Shown here: positions 1-7,203 of the stretch, in pieces | Layout of the letters: each line of letters starts with the position of its first letter | How positions within the stretch are numbered: the first letter of the stretch is position 1 | NCBI GenBank assembly: GCA_004557455.1 | Contig: SFDX01000004.1 | Coordinates: 19,723-83,722 of the forward strand | Length of the DNA: 64,000 bases | Source: Akkermansia muciniphila | Lineage (GTDB): Bacteria > Verrucomicrobiota > Verrucomicrobiia > Verrucomicrobiales > Akkermansiaceae | Direction of reading: 5' to 3' | Notes under the pieces: model-generated | What the model was told of the DNA's origin: nothing | What the model saw: only the letters and a program-made list of their open reading frames with translations | Database searches by the model: none | Position numbers and translations under genes: made by a program

Positions 1-1518
1 ACCGGGCAGACCGTTCAGAGCGGACCAGGCGGCCAGCGCTTCCTCCCTGCGACCGAGCTCAGCCCAAGAGTAGGCCGCACTGCGCAGGGCGTCCGCGCAC
101 AGAGAAGCAGCCTGCTCATCCGCCCCGGCGAGGGGCAACAGGATGTCCACGGCGCGCTGATAGGTGGCGGCAGCCGTTGCGGTATCGTGCTTCTCATCGT
201 ACAGGCCGGCAAGCAGGTAGATGACACGGCCCAGCACGGCAGGCTGCGGTGGATTGGCCTTGCTCAGCAGCTGCTCGCAGCGGGTGAGGTACTGAATTCC
301 CTCATCGTGGCGGCCCAGCCGTTTGCAGGCTCGGCCCGCGCCTTCCAGACTCTGCGCCTGTGTTTCCGGCAGCTCGCGCTGCAGCGCTTGGCGGAAGTCG
401 GCTAGGGCGGCTTCATCGAACTCCAGCAGCAGGTTGATCCAGCCTCGCTGGTCGTACAGGCAGGGCCAGAAATCACTCTTGGCATCCACGCGCCCCATGG
501 CCACGCACTCGGCGCGGCAGAGCAGCACGAAGGCCTCGCGGTACTTGCCGGCATCCGCCTTGATGCGGGCTACCAGGCATTCCGCACTCGCTAACAATTC
601 CGCAAACTGTGCATGCTGCCGCAGGGCTGGTTCCGCCGCTGCAATCAGGGACACGGCGCGGTCTTTATCGCCCATCTCCACCAGAGCCTGCGCGCAGCAC
701 ACGGCGGCGACGGCGTACTCGCGGGCAAAGGCTTCATCAACCTTGCCGGCCAAGGTGGCGTAAATTCGTTTTGCATCCTCGGGGCGTCCGGAGTCGGCAT
801 GCAGCTTGGCGAGGTAGGCCATGATGTTGCAGGCCAGGTTCTTGCCTTCATCACCCAGTGCCTCGGTCTCGGCGAGCATGGCCTCCAGGCGGGGGATGAC
901 CTGCTCCGCAGGGGCATCACAGAGGGCCAGCTGCATGGCCAGCTCGCGCAGCATGGCGCAGCCCTCCGCGGCTTTGCCCAGATGCGCGTAGCGCGTGGCG
1001 GCGTAGCGGTAGTAGTGCATGGCCAGGTCCCGGCGGCCGGCATCTGCCATGGCTTCGGCCACGATGGCAGCGCGGCGCGGCCACACGGCTCCGTCCTGCG
1101 GGGCACGGGTGAACATGGCGGCCATCATCCGCGCGGCGTCTTCGTCGGTCAACTTGCGGGCAAGCAGCTCGGTGGCCAGCAGCCACTCCGCCTCCAGGCG
1201 CACGTTGTCATCGGCTATCCAAGACAGATAGCGGGCATGGTTGCGGGCCATGTCCAGCAGCGCAGCATCGTCTGCCGTGGTGCTCTGGAGCAGGTGGGTC
1301 AGGTTCGCCACGGCAAGGGCGTTCACATCCACCGACTCGGCGCGGTGCACCTCTTTCTGCTCCCCTGCCCCTTGGTCATACCCCAAGCGGAACATGGCAT
1401 AGTTGAGCCCCACCACGGCGGCGGCGGCCAACACCAGTCCCGTTACCTTCACCCAGGGCTTCAGTTCCCTCTCCGGCTCCCTGTCGGGGGCCGGCTGCTC
1501 TGCGCTGCTCTCTGCCAT
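1..1518 (-). CDS. Membrane-anchored TPR-like helical repeat protein, C-terminus cut by window edge
   Basis: The frame is open from an ATG at 1518 down to base 1 with no stop, so at least 506 codons are present and the C-terminus lies outside the window. The protein begins with a charged stretch rich in Glu and Pro, then one hydrophobic segment at about residues 25-40 (VTGLVLAAAAVVGLNYAMF), then a long alpha-helical, Ala/Leu/Glu-rich region with units such as LGRHDEGIQYLTRCEQLL and RREEALAAWSALNG that look like TPR repeats. It is probably a type II membrane protein with the repeat domain outside the cytoplasm. It starts 12 nt after lysC and probably belongs to the hom-lysC transcript. Function is unknown; a scaffold or binding role is inferred from the repeats only. 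Confidence 0.75.
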   Translation of the reverse strand, partial: MAESSAEQPAPDREPERELKPWVKVTGLVLAAAAVVGLNYAMFRLGYDQGAGEQKEVHRAESVDVNALAVANLTHLLQSTTADDAALLDMARNHARYLSWIADDNVRLEAEWLLATELLARKLTDEDAARMMAAMFTRAPQDGAVWPRRAAIVAEAMADAGRRDLAMHYYRYAATRYAHLGKAAEGCAMLRELAMQLALCDAPAEQVIPRLEAMLAETEALGDEGKNLACNIMAYLAKLHADSGRPEDAKRIYATLAGKVDEAFAREYAVAAVCCAQALVEMGDKDRAVSLIAAAEPALRQHAQFAELLASAECLVARIKADAGKYREAFVLLCRAECVAMGRVDAKSDFWPCLYDQRGWINLLLEFDEAALADFRQALQRELPETQAQSLEGAGRACKRLGRHDEGIQYLTRCEQLLSKANPPQPAVLGRVIYLLAGLYDEKHDTATAAATYQRAVDILLPLAGADEQAASLCADALRSAAYSWAELGRREEALAAWSALNGLPG

Positions 1519-1530
1519 CGGCCTGCGGGC

Positions 1531-2757
1531 TCAGCCCTCGTTGCTGTCCAGATGGAAGGCAGCGTGCACCACGCGGGCCGCCTGCTCGATGTCACCGGCC
1601 TCCACGGTGGTGGAGATGCGGATCTCGGAGGTAGCAATCATCCCGGTCGCAATGCCGGCCTCGGCCAGCGCACGGAACACCGTGGCGGCCACGCCCACGT
1701 TGGAGCGCATACCCACGCCCACCACGGAGAGCTTCGCCAAGCCGGATTCCGTGTCCAGTCGCGCTTTCGGTCCCAGCTGCGGCAGGATGGGCTTGAGGGC
1801 CGCCTGTGCCGCACCCAGGTCGTTCATGTTCATGGTGAAGGATTGGCGCGCCATGCCGTCGTGGGCGGTGTTTGCTACAATCATATCCACGTTGATTTCA
1901 GCCTCCGCCAGCGCGGTCAGGATCATCGCCGTGTAGGCCACCGGGGCGGTGATGCCCGACACCGTGACGCGGGATTGATTACGTTCGATCGACACGCCGC
2001 GCACGACGAGCGATTCCATCTCGGGGTTTTCTTCTTGCACGATAGTTCCGGGGTTATTGTTCATGGAGTTGCGGACCTCAAAGACCACGCCGAATTTCTT
2101 AGCGAACTCGACGGAGCGGGCCTGCATGACCTTGGAGCCGCTGGAGGCCATCTCCAGCATCTCCTCGTAAGAAAGCACGGGGATTTTGCGGGCGTTCTTC
2201 ACCACGCGCGGGTCGCAGGTGTAGACGCCGTCCACATCGGTGAAGATCTGGCACAAATCCGCCTTCACGGCAGCGGCCATGGCAATGGCGGACAGGTCGG
2301 AGCCGCCGCGGCCCAGGGTGTGAATGCGGCCGTTCTCGGCCACGCCCTGGAAGCCGGCGCAGACCACGATGCAGCCCTCGTCCAACGCAGAGATTACCTG
2401 ATCGGGCTCGATGTGGGCGATGCGGCCGCGGGTGTGGCTGCCGTAGGTGCACACACCGGCTTGCTGCCCGGTGAAGCTGCGGGCCTTGTAGCCCATGTCC
2501 GTGATGGCCATGCACAGCAGCGCAATGGATTGCTGCTCGCCCGTGGCCAGCAGCACATCCAGCTCGGCCTCCGGCGGGTTGTCCATCACCTCGTGTGCCA
2601 GCGCGATCAACTTGTCCGTCACGCCGCTCATGGCAGAGATAACTGCTACCACGCGGTTGCCCGCCTGCTGCGTTTCGATGAGCCTGCGCGCCACGTTGCG
2701 AATGCGATCAATGGTGCCCACGGAGGAACCGCCGTATTTTTGGACGATGAGTGCCAT
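1531..2757 (-). CDS. lysC: Aspartate kinase
   Basis: ATP-dependent phosphorylation of L-aspartate, the first committed step to Lys, Met, Thr and diaminopimelate. The 408-residue protein opens with the amino-acid-kinase signature KYGGSSVG (residues 7-14), has the nucleotide/aspartate motif GRGGSDLSA near residue 170, and ends with paired ACT domains (about 260-400) expected to bind a feedback inhibitor. Length is normal for a monofunctional enzyme. It follows hom by 6 nt and is surely cotranscribed with it. Which amino acid inhibits it cannot be read from the sequence. Confidence 0.97.
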   Translation of the reverse strand: MALIVQKYGGSSVGTIDRIRNVARRLIETQQAGNRVVAVISAMSGVTDKLIALAHEVMDNPPEAELDVLLATGEQQSIALLCMAITDMGYKARSFTGQQAGVCTYGSHTRGRIAHIEPDQVISALDEGCIVVCAGFQGVAENGRIHTLGRGGSDLSAIAMAAAVKADLCQIFTDVDGVYTCDPRVVKNARKIPVLSYEEMLEMASSGSKVMQARSVEFAKKFGVVFEVRNSMNNNPGTIVQEENPEMESLVVRGVSIERNQSRVTVSGITAPVAYTAMILTALAEAEINVDMIVANTAHDGMARQSFTMNMNDLGAAQAALKPILPQLGPKARLDTESGLAKLSVVGVGMRSNVGVAATVFRALAEAGIATGMIATSEIRISTTVEAGDIEQAARVVHAAFHLDSNEG

Positions 2758-2763
2758 AATGCG

Positions 2764-4095
2764 TTAATTGGTAAAGTTTTCGATGCGAAGGACAACGGGA
2801 TAGGGATGTATGAAACTGCGCTTGGTGCATTCCGCAATCGCTGCGCGCAGGTCGCCCCACTTGCAGCTGTGCAGCATGATGACCAAGTGGTTCCACCGCA
2901 CGCCGAAGCGGTCTTCTGACCCGGTGGTGGAGTTGATGGCGGAGATGCCCACCCCCCTCTCCGCAAAGGCGGCGGATACGCAGGCGATGACGCCGGGGCG
3001 GTCCTGCACCAGGAAGCGCACGTAGCAGGGGGTCTCGGTCTCCTGAATCGGCATCACGGGTATATCCTTGGTGTAGGGAAGGAAGCCGGTGTGGTAGCCC
3101 TGCAGCTTGCATTCGCGCATGGCGAGCACTACGTCGGCAATCACGGCACTGGCCGTGGGCTGCCGCCCTGCCCCGCGTCCGTAGAAAATCGTTTCGCCCA
3201 CCACGTCGCCTCGCACGGCGATGGCGTTGAAGACGCCGTTCACATGGGCGAGCATGTGCTCCTTGGGCACCAGGCTGGCCTGCACGCGCAGCTCCAGGCT
3301 CTCCGGCTCCTGACCGTAGGCGGCGTGGTGGCGGATGATGGCCATGAGTTTGATGGTGTAGCCCAGCATGTCCGCAAAGCGGAAGTCCTCGGCCTCTACG
3401 TTTTCGATGCCGCTCACGGTCATGCACTCGGAGGGCGGCAGGGTTCCGTAGGCCAACATGGCCAACACCAGGGCCTTGTGCGCGGCATCCCAGCCGTTCA
3501 CGTCAAACGATGGGTCGGCTTCAGCATACCCTTTCTCCTGCGCGCGCTTGAGGGCCTCCGCAAAGCTGATGCCTTTCTGCTGCATGCTGGTGAGGACGTA
3601 GTTGCTGGTGCCGTTCAGGATGCCGGCCACGCTCTGCACGCGGTTGCAAACGAGGGAGTGTTGCAGGCTCTGCACAATGGGGATGCCGCCGCCCACCGAG
3701 GCCTCGAAGTACAGCGGCGTGCCTTTGCTGCGGGAGAGGCGGAAGAGTTCGCCGCCGTGCCGCGCCAGCAGGGCTTTGTTGCCCGTCACCACCGGCTTGC
3801 CGGCTTCCAATGCAGCCTTGATGAGGTGGTAGGCTTCGTTCGTGCCGCCGATGAGCTCGATGATGATGTCGATGTCGGGGTCGTTCGTCAGGTCATGCCA
3901 GTCTTCGGTCAGCAGCTCGCGGGGAACATCGGTGTCGCGCGGGCGCGTTGCATCCCGCACGGCAATGCGGCGGACGGCGTAGGAAATCTGCGCACGCGCT
4001 TCCAGTATATCGTGGTTCCTATTCAGGGTTTCGAATACCCCCGTTCCCACGGTTCCGAGGCCGGCGAGGCCTATCTGTAGTGTGTTCCCTATCAT
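2764..4095 (-). CDS. hom: Homoserine dehydrogenase
   Basis: NAD(P)H-dependent reduction of aspartate semialdehyde to homoserine, the branch point to Thr and Met. 443 residues: N-terminal Rossmann motif GLAGLGTVGTG (about 8-18), central catalytic part with GILNGTSNYVLT, and a C-terminal ACT domain (FLVQDRPGVIACVSAAF). I chose ATG 4095: the frame extends upstream to a TTG at 4119, but that stretch is the -10 box itself. First gene of the hom-lysC-TPR operon. Confidence 0.96.
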   Translation of the reverse strand: MIGNTLQIGLAGLGTVGTGVFETLNRNHDILEARAQISYAVRRIAVRDATRPRDTDVPRELLTEDWHDLTNDPDIDIIIELIGGTNEAYHLIKAALEAGKPVVTGNKALLARHGGELFRLSRSKGTPLYFEASVGGGIPIVQSLQHSLVCNRVQSVAGILNGTSNYVLTSMQQKGISFAEALKRAQEKGYAEADPSFDVNGWDAAHKALVLAMLAYGTLPPSECMTVSGIENVEAEDFRFADMLGYTIKLMAIIRHHAAYGQEPESLELRVQASLVPKEHMLAHVNGVFNAIAVRGDVVGETIFYGRGAGRQPTASAVIADVVLAMRECKLQGYHTGFLPYTKDIPVMPIQETETPCYVRFLVQDRPGVIACVSAAFAERGVGISAINSTTGSEDRFGVRWNHLVIMLHSCKWGDLRAAIAECTKRSFIHPYPVVLRIENFTN

Positions 4096-4107
4096 GCGCG
4101 GGCAGGG

Positions 4108-4136
4108 ATTATACTCCAAGTTCCCCGATTACTCAA
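4108..4136 (-). promoter_or_regulatory. Promoter of hom-lysC operon
   Basis: -35 TTGAGT (4131-4136 on the minus strand), 17-bp spacer, perfect -10 TATAAT (4108-4113). Only 12 nt separate the -10 from the hom ATG, so the 5' leader should be about 5 nt. No Shine-Dalgarno sequence is present. Confidence 0.8.
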
Positions 4137-4197
4137 GCCTATATTCCGCCATAAGGGGCACTTTTGCGCATTTCCTGCCTGCGGGGGCGGTGCCGGC

Positions 4198-5292
4198 TCA
4201 GAAGAGCAGGCACACGCCTTTCACCAGCCAATAGCCGCCGACCAACAGCCAAATGAAGAGCAGCAGGGCTAACAAGAAGGGTTTGAGTCCCGCTTTCAGG
4301 AACTTGTCCATGCTCGTTTCGACACCGAGGGCGGTCATGGCCATGGTGAGCAGGAAGGCGTCCGCCTGTACCAAGCCGTGCACGCAGGCGCGGGGCAGCA
4401 GGTCCAGGGAGTTGAAGGCGATGACGGCGAGGAAGAGGAAGGCGAAGGCGGGCACCTGCACCTTGCCGCTTCCCCCTCCCTGCGCGCCGCGCCGCCGCTG
4501 CAGCAGGTAGCTCAGGACGATGAGGACGGGGGCGAGGAGGATTACGCGGATCATCTTGACGATGACGGCTTCTCGCTCAATCTGCCCCTGTTGGTAGGCG
4601 GGGGTGCCGGCCGGGGTCTCCGCTGCAGGGGCGGATGCTTGGCGGGCGGCGGCCTCGGTGTCGATGGCGTTGCCGGCGCCGACCACGTGCGCTACCTCGT
4701 GCAGGGTGCCGCCGGTGTAAATGGCGGTCTCGCGGGGGCTCATATCAAAGACGTCCGCGCGGTAGAGGGAGGGATACAGGAACATGGCCAGGGTGCCGAA
4801 GATCACGACGGTGGAGACGGCGACGCTCGTTTTATGCGGGGCACCGTTCACCACGGGTTCCGCTCCCAGCACGGCTGCCGCGCCGCAGATGGAGCTGCCG
4901 ACCGTGGTGAGCAGGGTGGTGTGACCGTCCATTTTGAGGAGCCGGCCGAACCGGACGCCGAGGCACATGGTGATGACCACGACCAGCACGTCCGCGACAA
5001 TCGCGGGCAGGCCCACTTCCATCACCTGCGCAGCCGTTACCTTGAAGCCGAAGAGGATGATGCCCAGGCGCAGCACTTGCTTGGCGCAGAAGTTGATGCC
5101 CGAGCCCCAGCCGGGCGGAACAAAGCGGCGCAGGGTGTTCGCAAACACAATTCCCAGCACAATGCCTACAATCAGGGGGCTGAAGTGCAGTTGCCGCACC
5201 CACCCCAGGTCGGCGCACCAAGTCGCCGCCATGGCCAAAACAACAATCAGTAATACCCCGGGGCCGTATTCCTTGCGGATCTTTTCTTTCAT
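4198..5292 (-). CDS. YeiH/UPF0324 family membrane transporter
   Basis: 364 residues with about ten hydrophobic segments. It matches the YeiH family (putative sulfate exporter) in order and sequence: PLIVGIVLGIVFANTL near the N-terminus, the conserved GSSICGAAAVLG near residue 140, and GGTLHEVAHVVGAG near 200. A hydrophilic insert rich in Ala/Pro/Gln (about 212-235) follows the HEVAHVVGAG motif. Substrate is not established for the family. It is transcribed alone from a promoter immediately upstream. Confidence 0.85.
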   Translation of the reverse strand: MKEKIRKEYGPGVLLIVVLAMAATWCADLGWVRQLHFSPLIVGIVLGIVFANTLRRFVPPGWGSGINFCAKQVLRLGIILFGFKVTAAQVMEVGLPAIVADVLVVVITMCLGVRFGRLLKMDGHTTLLTTVGSSICGAAAVLGAEPVVNGAPHKTSVAVSTVVIFGTLAMFLYPSLYRADVFDMSPRETAIYTGGTLHEVAHVVGAGNAIDTEAAARQASAPAAETPAGTPAYQQGQIEREAVIVKMIRVILLAPVLIVLSYLLQRRRGAQGGGSGKVQVPAFAFLFLAVIAFNSLDLLPRACVHGLVQADAFLLTMAMTALGVETSMDKFLKAGLKPFLLALLLFIWLLVGGYWLVKGVCLLF

Positions 5293-5303
5293 ACTCAGCG
5301 CTC

Positions 5304-5332
5304 AGTATACCACGCAGCGGGCCTTATGAAAA
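5304..5332 (-). promoter_or_regulatory. Promoter of the YeiH-family gene
   Basis: -10 TATACT (5304-5309, minus strand), 17-bp spacer, weak -35 TTTTCA (5327-5332). The -10 ends 11 nt before the ATG, so the leader is very short. Confidence 0.6.
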
Positions 5333-5403
5333 GCCCGCGCCGCTGTTTTTGGATCTTTCCGGCCCATTTTTGCAAAAAAATTGCCCTTTTTCATAAAAAA
5401 GTC

Positions 5404-5431
5404 TTGCCATGCGGGAAATTCTGCGTATAAT
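5404..5431 (+). promoter_or_regulatory. Promoter of the tRNA-Gly cluster
   Basis: -35 TTGCCA (5404-5409), 16-bp spacer, perfect -10 TATAAT (5426-5431), 44 bp before the first tRNA. TTGCCA as the -35 recurs at several other genes in the window. Confidence 0.75.
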
Positions 5432-5475
5432 AGCTCCACCTCCACGGATGGGCCGCCGGCCCGGAAGTGTTCCAT

Positions 5476-5547
5476 GCGGATGTAGCTCAGTGGTAGAGCG
5501 CAACCTTGCCAAGGTTGATGTCGTGGGTTCGAGTCCCATCATCCGCT
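5476..5547 (+). tRNA. tRNA-Gly (GCC), copy 1
   Basis: 72-nt cloverleaf. The acceptor stem GCGGATG pairs with CATCCGC at the 3' end, the D-arm is AGCTCAGTGGTAGAGC, the anticodon stem-loop CAACCTTGCCAAGGTTG carries anticodon GCC, and the T-loop contains GGTTCGAGTCC. The discriminator is T and CCA is not encoded, so it must be added after transcription. Confidence 0.98.
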
Positions 5548-5579
5548 CTCCCCCGCCCAAACGGGGTACCATCCATCTC

Positions 5580-5651
5580 GCGGATGTAGCTCAGTGGTAG
5601 AGCGCAACCTTGCCAAGGTTGATGTCGTGGGTTCGAGTCCCATCATCCGCT
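5580..5651 (+). tRNA. tRNA-Gly (GCC), copy 2
   Basis: Identical to copy 1 over its 72 nt. The 32-nt spacer before it contains a small CCCCG...CGGGG hairpin that may help separate the tRNA precursors. CCA is not encoded. Confidence 0.98.
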
Positions 5652-5682
5652 TCCCCCGCCCAAGCGGGGTCCGTCACATCTC

Positions 5683-5754
5683 GCGGATGTAGCTCAGTGG
5701 TAGAGCGCAACCTTGCCAAGGTTGATGTCGTGGGTTCGAGTCCCATCATCCGCT
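5683..5754 (+). tRNA. tRNA-Gly (GCC), copy 3
   Basis: Identical to copies 1 and 2. The preceding spacer again holds a CCCCG...CGGGG hairpin, which suggests that tRNA plus spacer was duplicated as a unit. It is the last member before the terminator. Confidence 0.98.
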
Positions 5755-5778
5755 CTCTTCTTCTTCATCATTCGACAG

Positions 5779-5810
5779 GCGGTCACTCCTCCCCGGGAGT
5801 GGCCGTTTTT
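5779..5810 (+). terminator. Terminator of the tRNA-Gly cluster
   Basis: Stem GGTCACTCC / GGAGTGGCC (one G-U pair) with a short C-rich loop, followed by five T. It lies 25 bp after the third tRNA. Confidence 0.85.
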
Positions 5811-5888
5811 CTTGTTCCGCCTCCCCCTCCGACAGGGCCGAAACTCAGGCCTCAATCTAACTGTTTTTTATTCGAATGCAATTTCTTC

Positions 5889-5917
5889 TTGACTAACAGA
5901 ATTGTAGGCTTTAATTT
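5889..5917 (+). promoter_or_regulatory. Promoter of the small PEP-CTERM gene
   Basis: -35 TTGACT (5889-5894), 17-bp spacer, -10 TAATTT (5912-5917), 24 nt before the ATG at 5942. Confidence 0.55.
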
Positions 5918-5941
5918 AGACTTGCAACCCGAATTCATACC

Positions 5942-6700
5942 ATGTTCTCACCTCGTTATTTCCTCGCATGCACTCTCCTCGCGACCACCGCCGCCTCGGC
6001 TGACATCACGCTGACCACCACCTTCGGCAATGCGGCCCAGACGGCCCCCACCGCCGTCACCCTCACCAACACCTGGAGCGAGGGCGCCAACCTACCGGAG
6101 ATCACCGGCAGCATCACTGCCCTCACAAACAGCAACGGGAATGTGAATCTCCAAACCTCAAAGGATGCCGGCACCGACGCAAGCGTTCTCACCCCGAACA
6201 GCAATGTCGGCCCTACCGGCACCCCACCGACCGCATATCCATGGACCCTGACGATGGCCTATTCCTCCGGCAGCGCGGCCATTGAACCGGAGATTGCCTC
6301 CATCACATTGTCCGTTGTACTATTCAACAGCAGTGGTGCATATCAAACTGAAAGCGCCACATGGACAGATCCGAACAACCCTGGCAATCCGGGCTACATC
6401 GACTTTTCAGCGAACTTGACATCCGGCGACATTACCCTAGGCACCTGCACCGGAAGGTTGATCATGGAACATGGACAAGGTAAGGTTCCCTTCAGTGTCA
6501 CCCTCACCCCAACCTCCCCTGTCTCGCTTGACGACAAAACGGACTTCACTGTTTCGCTCGAACTGACCCCCGCCTTAAGCGCCGGTACCTTCGTCGGTCT
6601 CAACAGCATCAGCTACACCCTCGTCCCGGAGCCAACAACCGCTCTGCTCACCCTCCCCGCCCTCGGTGCCCTGCTCCTGCGTCGACGCCGCCGCGCCTGA
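5942..6700 (+). CDS. Secreted PEP-CTERM protein of unknown function
   Basis: 252 residues. A signal peptide (about 1-20, cleaved after TAASA) leads into a Thr/Ser/Asn-rich beta-type region without a domain I recognise. The C-terminus is a clear PEP-CTERM sorting signal: the motif VPEPTTA, a hydrophobic stretch (LLTLPALGALLL) and a final cluster RRRRRA. In characterised families such tails are processed by exosortase-type enzymes; none is encoded here. It has its own promoter. The gene after it (7204-10422) also has a PEP-CTERM tail but lies on the other strand. Confidence 0.85.
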   Translation: MFSPRYFLACTLLATTAASADITLTTTFGNAAQTAPTAVTLTNTWSEGANLPEITGSITALTNSNGNVNLQTSKDAGTDASVLTPNSNVGPTGTPPTAYPWTLTMAYSSGSAAIEPEIASITLSVVLFNSSGAYQTESATWTDPNNPGNPGYIDFSANLTSGDITLGTCTGRLIMEHGQGKVPFSVTLTPTSPVSLDDKTDFTVSLELTPALSAGTFVGLNSISYTLVPEPTTALLTLPALGALLLRRRRRA

Positions 6701-7104
6701 CACGCGTTTCTCTGTGCAGCGGTGACAGAAGACTGCTGACCGCTGCGCTGATAGAAAGCGAGAATTTGCTGACCGCGGAATGAAAGGAATTTTCGGAAAC
6801 TGATTGGCCTTCTGAACTTCGGCAAGATTTCGGAGCAGATTCGCAGTTGGTGGCTTTAAAATTTTTCAAAACGATTAAGGGAACTACTACCCCGGCGGTA
6901 TGCAGTTTGCATCGAGCCAAGCATATCACCGACTCTCCAAAAATTCCTTTCATTCCGCGGTCACCCCCTCTCGGCCTCTTTTACCACAGCGGCAGGAAGT
7001 CTCCTACAGCGTCTGAACAGCTCTGCCTATCCGTGGTCATCCGTGTGATCCGTGGACTGTGCTTCCCCGTCTGCATACCACAGCGGCGGGGGGCTGTAAT
7101 CAAA
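6701..7104. other. Intergenic stretch between two converging PEP-CTERM genes
   Basis: About 400 bases without a convincing gene. It contains a short run of three degenerate copies of ATCCGTG (7029-7055). I see no tRNA, no strong promoter and no insertion sequence remnant. Small open frames here have no recognisable product. Confidence 0.5.
7029..7055. repeat. Three tandem ATCCGTG(G/T) repeats
   Basis: ATCCGTGG at 7029-7036, ATCCGTGT at 7039-7046 and ATCCGTGG at 7048-7055, separated by 2 and 1 bases. A short noncoding tandem motif of unknown role. Confidence 0.6.
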
Positions 7105-7141
7105 TCGGCGCGCTCCCCGAAAACTCTCAGGAGCGCGCCGA
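7105..7141 (-). terminator. Hairpin terminator of the large PEP-CTERM gene
   Basis: Perfect 12-bp inverted repeat (TCGGCGCGCTCC at 7105-7116, its complement at 7130-7141) with a 13-nt loop, about 60 bp after the stop of the minus-strand gene. The following U tract is weak, so termination may be partly factor-dependent. Confidence 0.65.
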
Positions 7142-7203
7142 CCGGTGAAGCCTGTGCCGAAACTACATAAAAACCACAGGCCTCACCATTCGTACCGAAT
7201 CTG

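Noticed and set aside
613..2919. 768-codon open frame on the plus strand
   Set aside because: It is antisense to lysC and the TPR-like gene; the predicted protein is His/Gly/Arg-rich with no domain, a usual shadow of GC-rich codon bias.
4096..4119. TTG start eight codons upstream of hom
   Set aside because: Those bases contain the perfect TATAAT of the hom promoter, so they are unlikely to be transcribed as coding.
5476..5754. CRISPR-like array
   Set aside because: The evenly spaced repeats are tRNA-Gly genes with full cloverleaves. No CRISPR array or cas gene was seen anywhere in the window.
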